Made by a program: the position numbers and the translations under genes. This document shows positions 30,938-41,583 of a DNA stretch of 64,000 nucleotides, piece by piece (within the stretch, counting starts at the first letter, position 1; each line of letters begins with the position of its first letter). The notes beneath the pieces were generated by a model, which was not told the origin of the DNA, searched no databases, and saw only the letters and a program-made list of their open reading frames with translations. The stretch comes from Gordius sp. MW1 (taxonomy: Eukaryota > Nematomorpha > Gordioida > Gordea > Gordiidae), in the NCBI GenBank assembly GCA_964036665.1, contig OZ038530.1, positions 15,881,001 to 15,945,000 on the forward strand. The letters run 5' to 3'.

Positions 30938-31543
30938 TCAGACTGCGGGAGTAGGGCTTGGTGGTTTATGGATGGAAATCAATTTTTTTGGCGTGTTGGC
31001 AGGAAATTTGTAGGCTAGGTGATTGATGACAAACTTTTCCAAGCGTTCCTGTCTAAGAAGATCGCGTCTAGTTGGTTGGGTTGAAGTAGTATGCCGTTTA
31101 ATTCTCTCGACGTGTTGTAGACCCACGTTCCACGGCATTTCCGGTAACCTAATATTGCTTAAACAACACTTCCTATTGCCTGGCCATTCCCTCTGCGCAC
31201 GCGCGGGCGAATTTTTATTAAAATTAAAATTGTAAGGGGAGCGGGGGCCTTTATTAAATGGGTTGGTATAATTATTGTTATTATTAAATCTGTTATTATT
31301 AAATTTCTTTCCTTTTAATAAAAAGCAATTCCTTTTTTCATGACCCGTTTTATTACAGAAAAAACAAGTGGGCAATGAGGACGTAGTATTTTTAACTAAA
31401 AATATTTTTTCAACTTTTCTTAATTTTATATAAATCATAATACACAATAAAATTGCTAATACGATGAACAGTATAATAAAAGCCTTATCGCTAAGTAAAC
31501 AATTATAAAAATGAATAAATATTGATGGATTGCAATTAAACAT
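30938..31543 (-). CDS. Unrecognised protein: membrane helix plus CCHC zinc knuckle
   Basis: This 201-residue frame starts at ATG (31543) and is open to its stop. Near residues 20-40 it has a strongly hydrophobic helix (AFIILFIVLAILLCIMIYI), followed by KLRKVEK, a basic stop-transfer-like stretch. Then comes a zinc knuckle, CFFCNKTGHEKRNC (C-x2-C-x4-H-x4-C), as in nucleocapsid proteins and cellular RNA-binding proteins. The middle is asparagine-rich (NNNRFNNNNN), followed by a basic tail. There is no protease or polymerase next to it. It may derive from a retroelement gag, but the membrane anchor is unusual for that. As one of the longest unbroken frames here it deserves notice; the function is unknown. 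Confidence 0.4.
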   Translation of the reverse strand: MFNCNPSIFIHFYNCLLSDKAFIILFIVLAILLCIMIYIKLRKVEKIFLVKNTTSSLPTCFFCNKTGHEKRNCFLLKGKKFNNNRFNNNNNYTNPFNKGPRSPYNFNFNKNSPARAQREWPGNRKCCLSNIRLPEMPWNVGLQHVERIKRHTTSTQPTRRDLLRQERLEKFVINHLAYKFPANTPKKLISIHKPPSPTPAV

Positions 31544-31559
31544 TTTAATCAATATAATA

Positions 31560-34220
31560 TATTTATATAGTTGCCAATAAAATTTTAAAGCAGCGAGAAT
31601 GGGTATATTTTTTGCGTGGGCTCCTAAGCTTTAAATTTGTTTGTAATGAATTTTGAAGTTTAATATGATTTAATTTATACCATTTTCACTATCAAAGTTT
31701 ACCAATGCAAATGTTTATATTTGGAAAGTTATTAATTAGAGTATAAATAAATCTTAATGCTTAAATTCATGGCAAAGCCATCTTTAAAATTTTGGTCATG
31801 GAACCCAGGTATATCAAACTTTAATGAGCTATATCAGTGGTCTAAAGGTTTGAGGGCAAAAATAGTGAAACTGTATTTCCATTTCTTTATTATGTGGTTT
31901 TTCTGATTTTATTAATAAGCTGGTAGAAAGTAATTGATAAAGAGTATCTAATATTCATAAGGGTGTGGATTAATATTATATCCTTTTCACAAAATCTATT
32001 ATATCAAGAACCTAGAGAGTTCTTTATTAGCAATATTCCAATAAATTTTTCTTTTTTCAATATAAAACCCTTAAATATAAAAATTGATGTTTTTGCCCCC
32101 CCCCTAATTTAAGTTAATCAACTTTCGCCCCCCCCCCCCTATGAATAAATGCACAATTAAGTTAGATTAATGAGCAGGCTTTTGAGTCGTGGATCAAATT
32201 GTGCTGGATATTACAATTTCCGTGGTGATTTCCTTTGTCGGTTGTAAAACTTAAACAAGGTAACAACACATGCGTTATTATTAAAAAGGCGAGATGGACA
32301 GGACAGGACTATATGATAACTTAAGTGAGCACATGTGGCCTTTTCAAAGAGTAGAAACAGAAACTTACATTTGAATGTTGTTTATGAGTTATTTTTCTCG
32401 ATAGTTGACATTTTCAAAGAAGGGGGGAAGGAAAGATAACAAAAATTAACATTTAGAGGGGGTGCACGTACGTGTGCCATAAGGGGTCGTAAAAATGCTA
32501 TAAAAAAAAATATTTTGCTAGATGATTTGAGAGAGAAATAATATTATATATATTAAAGCCATATTAATTCTCTAAACTCATCAAAGAAACTGTACTATAT
32601 GTCATAGCAACCATGCGAGGGATCATCAAAACAAACTGTAGTGGACGATAGTAAGCGGTGGACAAAGAAATTATAAGAGAGAAGAGTAACGTAAAGGACG
32701 CAGGGGTGAATAACAACTGGCGCAAAGCGCACAAACAAGACATTATCATAGACAAAGACCTGATAGCAATTCTTTATTTAATTTTACACAAGAAACCTTT
32801 TTGAATTTTAAGTTCTACATTGCAAACTGCTTAACATTGAAGTTTTGTTGTCTTTAACTTGAGCCCAATTTTAATTGAATTCTTATAAACACAAGATTGA
32901 GTAACTCGAGTCAGTGAGGCCTGGGGTCACACCATTCAAGCAAATCTAATCCCCAATTCCCCCTACTGCTTCAAAAATATAAAGAATTTTATAATTCGTG
33001 AAAAATACTTTGACAAATCAGAAATAAGGGGCAAGTAAAGAATGGCTTTTATATTTTCCAAAGTCAGAGATATCTTTGCATTACATAGTTTAGATCTCCT
33101 TATATGTTAAGCTTTAAAATATAAAAAACTAATATTTTGAAAAATTAATAAGTGATATAATTATTCCCGCTAGATTTGTTGAGAAAAGCAAAACAAAATA
33201 TATGGCAATTATGCTTTATATAATAATGTAATAGATCAGTACAAATATGATAATTTAAATGTATTTAATTAACATTATAATATTTTAACAAACTATCTAA
33301 AAATAAAATAAAGATTCTATATTTAAAGGCATAAAATTAAATATTATTTAATGATTCTTAAAAACATAGGTTCAGTTGTAACAAGATTTCAGACTCAAAT
33401 AACAGTCTACCCTGAAACAGAATATAATCAAGTATTTAAAATACCAAATTGACAACAAAATCAAACCAAAAAATAAAACTACTTTAAATCCATATCATAG
33501 ATACAAGCAATTAAGAATATATATTTTTTTGTGCAAAAAATGTGGTTAAGATAAATCAATTAGCTAATATACTTTACAAACGTTTAATTAAACTACAGAG
33601 TTAGTTCATGATATAATATAGTTTAGTTACATCTAAGTATAAATAAAATAAATTCATATTTAAACAAACAATTTAAAACTAGCAAAGTAATAGAAAGTAG
33701 ATCTTGAATTGGCATATGATAGATTAATAAAAATATATTATTAATGTTTTAAAGATAAACATCAACAAATGAAAGATAAAAGATTGTTTTTATAGGTATC
33801 AAATGTTTACTATGATTTCAAGAATTATATCATTGATTAACATGAAATATATACATACCTGATTTGAAATATAAGCGATTTGCGTATGTATGAGATGGAG
33901 AAATCAGGCTATTATAAATAGAACTTTGTGGCGTTTTAAACATTGGCGAGATGAAGCAACCAGGAGCAGGTAACCAATTGACAATTACAGTTTTTGAATT
34001 ACTTCCTTCTCCCAAAATCGCTACCACAATCACATAAATTCATCATCCCAATTCCTTCCCAAAATCGCTACCACAATCGCATTATTCCAGCATACTCTAT
34101 TCATATCATTACTTACTTAATATTCTTGTGTGATCTATATCTTCATATCATTACTTACTTAATATTCTTGTGTGATCTGTATCTTCTTATTAAAATATTC
34201 TTATTGGTATACAAATTACC
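31560..34220. other. Unassigned AT-rich intergenic sequence before SIRT5
   Basis: No repeat with recognisable ends was found. Poly-C runs near 32095 and 32135 may be MITE remnants. TTCCCAAAATCGCTACCACAA is duplicated at 34009-34029 and 34057-34077, and CATATCATTACTTACTTAAT is duplicated at about 34105 and 34145. A 50-codon frame on the minus strand ends at a good splice donor (see findings). Confidence 0.3.
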
Positions 34221-34227
34221 ATAACTT

Positions 34228-34341
34228 CAAGATCTTGAAACCGTTTCAAGCGCATGCGCCTTGTTAATCGCAGCTATCTGATTGGTCTGTTAAATGCATA
34301 CGCCTGCGCGTTATAGATTTTGAAACGGTTTCAAGATCTTG
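34228..34341 (+). promoter_or_regulatory. SIRT5: Putative SIRT5 promoter with NRF1-like palindrome and CCAAT box
   Basis: Two perfect 22-bp inverted arms (34228-34249 and 34320-34341; core GATCTTGAAACCGTTTC) enclose GCGCATGCGC (34250-34259), the palindromic NRF1 binding core. They also enclose an inverted CCAAT box (GATTGG, 34280-34285) and a second GCCTGCGCG half-site (34302-34310). NRF1 controls many nuclear genes for mitochondrial proteins, which would fit SIRT5. The position, about 0.4-0.5 kb before the start codon, is suitable. Function is inferred from motifs only. Confidence 0.5.
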
Positions 34342-34392
34342 AAACCACTAGGATTTTGTCCACTGGTATTTTGGGAAAATACCTGTGCAGCT

Positions 34393-34720
34393 AAACGTTT
34401 ATGACCAATGTTACACGACCCAAATTCTACTACTGTATAAGTGATCTCATATTCCATTTTCTTATTCGATCCAAAAAATAACGAAGCGCCGATTTGTGTT
34501 TTTCGCATTCGGAAAAACACAAATCGTAAGAAATAAACAAAATTTCTTACTCACGTTTTCATATGTGATTTCGGTCTCGCAAGGGCAGGTTTTGTAGGGT
34601 TAGGGTTAGGTCTTTTTAGTTCAAGATAGATAAATACTTTCTTTGGATCGAATAAGAAAATGGAATATGAGATCGCTTATACAGTACAAGAATTTGGATC
34701 GTGTAACATTGGCAACGTTT
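34393..34720. repeat. 80-bp inverted repeat with nested hairpins before SIRT5
   Basis: Arms 34393-34475 and 34642-34720 are inverted copies, differing at several positions and by a small gap. The 166-bp spacer holds two further hairpins: 34490-34526 (15-bp perfect stem, CGATTTGTGTTTTTC, 7-nt loop) and 34526-34550 (9-bp stem). It also holds a short TAGGGTTAGGGTTAGG tract (34595-34610). The right arm ends 10 bp before the SIRT5 ATG, so it would lie in the 5' UTR. Confidence 0.8.
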
Positions 34721-34730
34721 ATATATCAAA

Positions 34731-34865
34731 ATGTTGAGCGAAGTTAAAAAATGCTTGCAAAGATGCAAACACCTTTTGGTAATATCTGGGGCTGGCATGA
34801 GTGCTGAATCAGGAATTCCAACTTTTAGAGGTGAAGGTGGATTTTGGAGAAAATGGCGATCTCAA
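34731..34865 (+). CDS. SIRT5: SIRT5 exon 1 (NAD-dependent lysine deacylase)
   Basis: SIRT5 is a class III sirtuin that removes succinyl, malonyl and glutaryl groups from lysines using NAD, mainly in mitochondria. This exon gives 45 codons, MLSEVKKCLQRCKHLL then VISGAGMSAESGIPTFRG and GGFWRKWRSQ. It matches the family's GAGVSAESGVPTFRGAGG(Y)WRKW, the NAD-binding Rossmann start (GAG.SAESGIP.FR). It ends with CAA and the donor gtatgt. An in-frame TAA nine codons upstream supports this ATG unless an upstream exon exists. No mitochondrial presequence precedes the catalytic core, so either targeting is encoded by an unseen 5' exon or this isoform is cytosolic. Confidence 0.9.
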
Positions 34866-35506
34866 GTATGTACTTCAAATATTTTGAGATTAATTAAATT
34901 AAGTGATTATACAACTTTTTAATTAAGATATTATTATAAGATTTAATTGATCGAAACTTTGAGTAACTAATAAAAATTGATCATAAATTATAAATATGAA
35001 TCTTAGGCTTTAAAATGTTTTACAATTTTTGGTCTTCATATCTCTTTACTCACAACAATGGTCTAATTGGGTTTATATATGGGTTTATATATACAAAAAT
35101 AGATGCCTAATTGTACACTTTGAATGTTATGGATATAAATGCTTAGGTGTTGATATAACTATTTCTTATCACAAACATAAGTTGAATATAAGAATTTTAA
35201 AATGGCCTTACCATTTAATAAAAATTATTTATTCTGTGAGTTAAGAAATGGATACATGTAAATTTTTTTCAATATGTTTGTCATTTTAACTTAAATTCTA
35301 CTAATGTCTTTCGAAAACAAGAATGTGATTATTAATTATATCAAGAGTCTTATTTTAGATACAACAAACGTGTGTTAGATATTTTCTTAAGTGGACAAGA
35401 TTTAGATGAATTGTACTTTATAGATTATAACAGGAAATTAAAATAATAATAATTATGGAACTTTCTAGGTTTGTTAAATGATTTAAAAATATATATTTTA
35501 ATATAG
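34866..35506 (+). other. SIRT5: SIRT5 intron 1
   Basis: 641-nt GT-AG intron (gtatgt ... atatag), phase 0. It contains a short direct repeat, TGGGTTTATATA, near 35066-35085. No transposon was recognised. Confidence 0.8.
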
Positions 35507-35605
35507 GATTTAGCTACCATGGAAGCTTTTAAACGTTCACCATCATTGGTCTGGCAATTTTACCACTACAGACAAGAATTAGTGCTGACCAAACAACCTA
35601 ACAAA
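35507..35605 (+). CDS. SIRT5: SIRT5 exon 2 with acyl-specificity residues
   Basis: 33 codons beginning [20 protein letters not shown] and continuing [13 protein letters not shown]. It matches the family's [25 protein letters not shown]. The tyrosine and arginine of the Y-x-x-R motif (here YHYR), which bind the acyl carboxylate and define succinyl/malonyl specificity, are both present. This indicates a true SIRT5-type deacylase. The exon ends AAC AAA and is followed by GCAAGT, a GC-type donor; using it restores the exact PN(K)AHQ alignment with exon 3. A GT two codons later would shift the frame. Confidence 0.9.
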
Positions 35606-35611
35606 GCAAGT

Positions 35612-36154
35612 GCATAAAGTATACATAAGATATTATTTCCTAATCACATTAGTAATGTTTGAACCTACCAATTGAAACACCCAATACAACTAATTGGTGT
35701 GGGTTTTGTTAAATTAACCCTCAATTTTTTAAGTTAAATTTATTTTTTATTTTTATGATATAAAAAATAAAAAATTTAGGGCTTTGAATTGTTCATTAGG
35801 ATATATAACCTAGAACAACTCTTTAAAGTTGTGTGTAATTTCAATTAATAGTTTTTTTTCAGCTTTTGATGGTTTAATATAAGATTATATTGACATTAAA
35901 TTGATTTTGAAATAAATTACAATGTCTTTCTTTTATCCTTTCTAGGGGTTATTTGCAATTTTATTAGGCATAACTTTTTATTTAAATTATAATTGTATAT
36001 TTTGATTGTTAAAATGAAAATGGTATTTTTGTTTAAACTTAATATTAAGACGGTGTTATTCCTTAATGCTCAGTGATTTGTGTTCAGTTTTTAATTCAAT
36101 TTGTTCAGATTTGTAATTAAAAATTTTTCTACGCTTAGATTTTAATTTGAAAGT
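35612..36154. other. Intronic AT-rich sequence
   Basis: Non-coding and AT-rich. No repeat was recognised. Confidence 0.4.
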
Positions 36155-38200
36155 GAAGTTTTTTTACAAAAAATGTTAAGTTGTTTTAAATCTCAGTTGT
36201 TATTTAAAAAAAAATCCACAGTTTAGTTAGAATTTTAATATGTTTATTTAAGAATGTTCAATATTTTTGCAGCATTAAAATTTCAAATGTTTTAAAGGCC
36301 TTATAGGCTTGTTTTAAAAAATATTATTGGGCTGTGGAAACCCTAGAGAATTCTTATAATCGTTGTAAGTTATTACTCTAAATTAATATATTTATAACAA
36401 TTATGTTTATATTAAATACCTAATTTTAACCTAAATATATTGAAATCATACAAAATAATGCTTAAATTTTAGATCAAGTTTTCAAATTATCCTTTATTAA
36501 AATACAATAAATTTTATAGCAGAGCAATAATTTTATTATATCCATTCAAATTTTTGTAAAATTAAAGCATTTTTAGCTTTTAATGGTTGCCCTCTTCATT
36601 TTTCCAACACTCTTATTTTTTGCTTTTTTAAGAGGCTTGCATAGTTTAAACTTTATTGAAAGTCCTATCACATGTTTCCATATATATTGCTTGAAAAATG
36701 ATGGGTAATTACAAATTCCTTTATCCCATTGATGAGGATTGGTTGGCATATTAATAACCCAAAATTGTGAAATGTTCTTTTTATATTCATCAAATTAGCT
36801 GTAATTAATTTGTTTATTAGTTTAGATATCATCTTTATAATTCACATTGCTGCTTGAAAGAACATAATTTTTAATATAGTCTGTGGTTTCCAGCATAACA
36901 CTTTATTTTTCATTAGCCCATTTTTAGGTGCTGGTCCAAGTTGTATTTTTAGGCTAGTTATATATTATCATTTTTATCAATGAAGACAACCATTTTTCTA
37001 TCATATCCATGGCCATAGATTTAAATAATTTTTATTTAGAAGTTTGGCTAGTGGTGCTAATGTATTAGTTAAGGTAGAGCCAATCTTTGAAGTACTAATA
37101 AGTGATACGGCTAGTGCCATCCATAATGCTTGTCTATGGAAAAAAAGATTTATTAATAATATATAGTATCTAATTGATTTTGAATACAGTTGATATTGGT
37201 AGAAAAAAAAGATCTAGATAAAATTTTTGGTGATATAGACAAGTTAAAGTTGGGTCAAAGCTTTGGTACTTTTAAGAAAGCTTCAAAACTTTTTTTGGCA
37301 CACCTGCTACCAATAATGCCTTAGAATCATCAAACAGGATAATTAAAGATGAATATACTCACAGGGAATGAGTAGGTTTGTCACGATTTAAATCTTTGGT
37401 CATGGATATGTTAGAAAAATGGTCCTCTTCAATAAAAATGATAAAAATATATAACTAGCCCAACAATACAACTTAATTTATGGACCAGTAGCTACTAATG
37501 GGCTAAAAATAAAAGTGTTGTCACTGAAAAACAGAATATATTGAATATTATATTCCTTCAGGCAGCAATGTGATTAATAAAGATGATATTAAAACTAATA
37601 AATAAGTTATTTACAGCTCATGATGAATTATAAAAAGAACATTTCAAAATTTGGATTATCAATATGCCAATCAATCCCACCAATGGGATAAAGGAATTTG
37701 TAATTGCCCAGCATTTTCCAAGCAATATATATGTAAACATGTGATAGGACTTTCAATAAAGCTTAGACTATGCAAGCCTTCTATATAAGCAAAAATAATG
37801 GTATTGGTCAAAAAAGATGAAGAGGGCAACCATCAAAAGCTAAAAATGCTTAAATTTTACAATAATTTAAAAATTTATTGTATTTTAATAAATGATAATT
37901 GTACAAAATAACTTGATTTAAAATTTAAGCATTATTTTGTTTGATTTTAATATAATTGATTATTAGGTACTTAATATAAACATAATTTTTATAAATATAT
38001 AAATTTAGAGTAATAACTTGCAACGATTATAAGAGCTCTCGAGGTTTTACACAACGCAAAAATATTTGTTAAACAAGCCTCTAAGGCCTTTAAAACAATT
38101 AAAATTTTAACGCTGCAATAAATATTGAACAGTTCTAACTTAACTGTTAAAGATTTTTTTAAATAGCTACTGAACATTTTTTTATAAAAAACCTGAGCAT
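36155..38200. mobile_element. Palindromic Mutator-like (MULE) element
   Basis: The left arm, about 36155-37035, and the right arm, about 37390-38200, are inverted copies along their length. For example, TTCAATATTTTTGCAGCATTAAAATTT (split here as TTCAATATTTTTGCAGC / ATTAAAATTT) is mirrored near 38105-38130. The block CTATCACATGTTTCCATATA near 36664 is mirrored near 37725. The middle 37035-37390 is unpaired. The right arm encodes MULE transposase pieces in the plus direction, and the left arm carries the same 3' part in reverse. Long arms are normal for Mutator elements, but here they extend into coding sequence, so this is a head-to-head inverted duplication. Flanking target duplication was not established. 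Confidence 0.7.
37285..37840 (+). pseudogene. MULE transposase C-terminal remnant with SWIM zinc finger
   Basis: Readings in order are PATNNALESSNRIIKDEYTHR (the TNN.LES.NR..K motif after the last catalytic residue of MULE transposases), then SRFKSLVMDMLEKWS. Near 37688-37770 comes ICNCPAFSKQYICKHVIGLS, a SWIM zinc finger (C-x-C ... C-x-H) typical of MULE proteins. A KKDEEGNHQKLK-like basic tail follows. Many stops break the frame. A reversed copy of the SWIM part lies at about 36610-36770 in the left arm. Confidence 0.65.
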
Positions 38201-38667
38201 TTTCTAATTTTTTTCACTGTGGATATCAATAGCACCCTTTTAAAAACGATGTCTTTTTTAAATTTCGCGTAATAAAGACACATACATGGAGGATGATGTG
38301 AAGTGAAATATATTATAAGTGGTTTTACTAAACAATAGCTGCGTCATGCTCCAGTCTATAGTAGATAATAACAATAAAAAATTGTGTACATGTGAAAATA
38401 AAAGAGCGCGCCATATATAATCATAAAAAAACGACTGGTTTCAATTCGATTTTAAACATGCACAAAATTTGTTACTTTTAAACGTGATGAAGAAATTAGG
38501 AAAAAGCTGGATACAACATCTACGAAGACAAAGTTAATTAGACTTAAATGGTATGGCATGGAGATAGCTGTTTTAGAAAAAATTTATTAGGTAAATTTTG
38601 AAGATAAACGAAAAAAGAAAGATTCAAGTTTACCTGGAATCATAAAATAAAGCACGATATGAAAATG
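38201..38667. other. Intronic sequence, nothing recognised
   Basis: AT-rich, short chance frames only. It contains AGAGCGCGCCATATATAATC near 38403 and similar isolated GC-richer words. Confidence 0.3.
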
Positions 38668-38675
38668 AACGAGAT

Positions 38676-39045
38676 CATGGGCGTACGCAGGGGGGGGGGG
38701 GGCAGGGGGGGGGCGGCTGCCCCCCCCCTAGTTTTAAAAATAAGATTTTTTCAATACAAAAACCCTCAAGAATAAAAAAAAATTTGTTTTGCCCCCCCCC
38801 TAATTTTGCTCTGCCCCACCCTCATTAGGCTCTGCCCCACCCTAATGTGGCTCCCCCCCCCCCCCTCCAAATAGTCGAGACTTTTTTTTTTTTTTTTTTG
38901 CTCTCAGTAAAATTTTTGGTAAGGAAAAATTTTGGATTTGGATAGTCGAGACCTTTTTTTTTTTTTTTTTGCTCTCAGGAAAATTTTAGAAAATTTTTTT
39001 TTTTTAATCTGCCCCCCTCTAATTCAAAACCTGCGTACGCCCATG
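38676..39045. mobile_element. MITE, CATGGGCGTA family, copy 2
   Basis: The ends CATGGGCGTACGCAGGG and CCTGCGTACGCCCATG are inverted copies. They are flanked by a perfect 8-bp target duplication, AACGAGAT (38668-38675 and 39046-39053). The inside has C/G runs and a T-run-containing segment (AGTCGAGACTTTTTTT) that is itself duplicated. It is closely related to 11498-11779. The 8-bp duplication supports hAT affiliation. The perfect duplication suggests a fairly recent insertion. Confidence 0.85.
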
Positions 39046-39053
39046 AACGAGAT

Positions 39054-40860
39054 TAATAAAGATCTATTTAAATACACTAGACAAATGGAAATAAATGCTG
39101 AAAGACACCAGCTTAGGTAATAAACAGTCATAGAAAGTTGAAGAAAGAAAGTGTCTAAATCTTTTGAGATTTGCAATTTTTTGGCCAAGTTATCATGACA
39201 AAAGACTAAAATGCACTTATTAAACAAGAGACAAGTATGATAAATTTAGATAACAAAAATATATAAATTTTTATAATATATAGGCTTTAAATATGTTTCA
39301 TTATGTTAGAAATTATATTTTATATAGTTAAGATGTGACATAGGTTACAAATGTCATCATTTAATTATTATCCATTTTTTTCTTCTAAATCTGTCTTAAA
39401 CTCATAAATTTTCAAAAGTTTTAATGACAAATGTCATTTTTTTAATTTAGCTTTTTGTATACAAATAAGCTTGCCTTTAAAAATCACAATTTTTAAATGT
39501 TTTTTGAGTACATAAATGTTTGTAAATAATTCTTGTAAAATTTTAAAGATATAACGTTTATTTTTGACAAATGTTTTAAATAATTTAACAGCAAAGAATC
39601 CTCAGGACTTATTTGAATTAGCCAATATTATTAAAAAAATATTACGATTTACTGAAACTCATGTTGAGTGAATTTATAAACAAGCCTAATTATTTAATCT
39701 TATTGACAGGACTATGATCAATTTTTTTGATTAGTAAATCTCACAAATTTTTGACATTTTTAATATGGCTATTTGTTTTTAAATTTATATTTCTTAACTG
39801 TATCAATATTGATGTACAATTATTTTATTAAAATTAAAAAAGTAAGTTTATTTAAATTTTATCTTTTTATAAGATTTTTACATTTTATTGAAACTATAAG
39901 AAAACAAATTATTCTGTTACATTAACATTTTCCTAGGCCTTCAAATACATAATGTTTGTAATAGTATTGGATGACAAACAATTTTTTCTAGCTGTTAAAA
40001 TATTTTTCTGTTAATAAAGCTTATCAAAAGTAAAGATACTAAACCAATAGGAATTTTTGGCAATTTCAATATATAGTGCTTAAATGTAAAATAACAATGT
40101 TTTAAACGTATTTTTTCGCAATTTAGATTTATCCTCTGAGGATTTTTTTATTCTCTCCCAATTATGTCTTATCCTTCTAAAAGTTTTTTTACTATTTTTA
40201 AAATTTCCCATTTTAAGATATTCATTTTTCAAATATTCAATCTTTATATTTTCCTTATATAAAAGGTGCCTCATTTACTTTCCACCGTATTCCCTATAAT
40301 TCATCACCATGTTCCCCCACAACTGAGTTGGCTAAAAATTGTTATTTTTAAACATGGTTATGTTATAACCCTTACCACGATTTTAGCAAAATCCGATATT
40401 AAGACAAACCCTAAAGGAGTAAGGATTCACAGCAGATTTAAATTTCAGACGCAGTACTTAAGAACGATTGCGTAAGATCCAAAAGTTTTCCTTAGCTTAA
40501 GTCTTGTATGTTTTAATATTGTTAGGTTCAGCAAAGTTTAGGTTTAATCTCAAGAGTTGAAATAAACAAAAAAACGTTTTTAACTATTAAAAAACAAAAT
40601 ATTGATAATTACAACCGAGTTTGACCCATTTAGACAAAGATAAATTCGCGCGATTTGTATCTGAATCCGATATTAAGACAAGCCCTTACACCATTTAAAA
40701 TTGTCATCGTATAATCCTCACTCACAGTCTCCGCGGGAAAGCAATAAATATCCATTTAACTGAGATGTAGCGATTTCAGTTTTTCATAGTGGCGATTAAA
40801 AGAAAAAAAATTTTTAAGTTTTTTTTTATTTTAACAACGCTTGAAGTATCTGCTTGGAAG
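39054..40860. other. Intronic AT-rich sequence
   Basis: Mostly AT-rich and non-coding. TCCGATATTAAGACAA occurs twice in the same direction (about 40389 and 40669) and resembles the ends of the MITE at 7186-7417, suggesting decayed copies. No gene was recognised. Confidence 0.3.
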
Positions 40861-41583
40861 CAGGGGTTTGTCCCGAACCTGAACCCGAACCGGGTAAAAC
40901 CCAATGTTTTACAGAACCCAAACCCGAACCCATTTTTAAAAATACCCTCAAACCCGAACCCGATGAATACAAAAAAGGGTTCGGGTTTTTAATTCAAAAA
41001 TATATTGTGAATTGAATATCTCAGTTTTCTCTATCATGGCAATTTAAGAAAACCATAGGATTGTAATTTCAATATTTTTATGTTTCCCGCATTTTTCATT
41101 CATTAAGCGATACTAATTATCTCAAGAATTATTTGTAAGTATTATATATATAATTGATATATATTAGTTATGGTATGGTTTTTAATTATAATAACAGTTT
41201 TTAAAAAGTTAATAATAACTCCATAAAAATTTGTAAATATAATTAAATTAAATCTACAAATAATGATAAGTTTTTTTCAATATATTATATTTAACCTATA
41301 ATTTATATAATAATTATAAAATACTTTAAATATATGAACTTTAATATTTAATATAAAGAAATATCAGATGTTTTATTATAATTTTAAATTTGTTTCTCAC
41401 TTGTTTGTAAAATTTACTGAGGTCTAATTATTATACAATGTTTAAATAAGAATAGGACATATATTTTATTATTCTCTTTTAGAGTCTAAAAATGGTGAGG
41501 GAAAATAACCCCATTAAGAAATATTATAAAATATCTCCATTATTAAATAATTCAGAATGCCTTGTCATAGATTGTCGTAAAAA

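Noticed and set aside
32564-32755. 63-codon minus-strand ORF with hydrophobic stretch
   Set aside because: No family motif, no partner exons, ordinary AT-rich context; looked like chance.
34595-34610. Telomeric-type TAGGGTTAGGGTTAGG
   Set aside because: Fewer than three units; too short to be an interstitial telomere block. Noted only as part of the SIRT5 upstream region.
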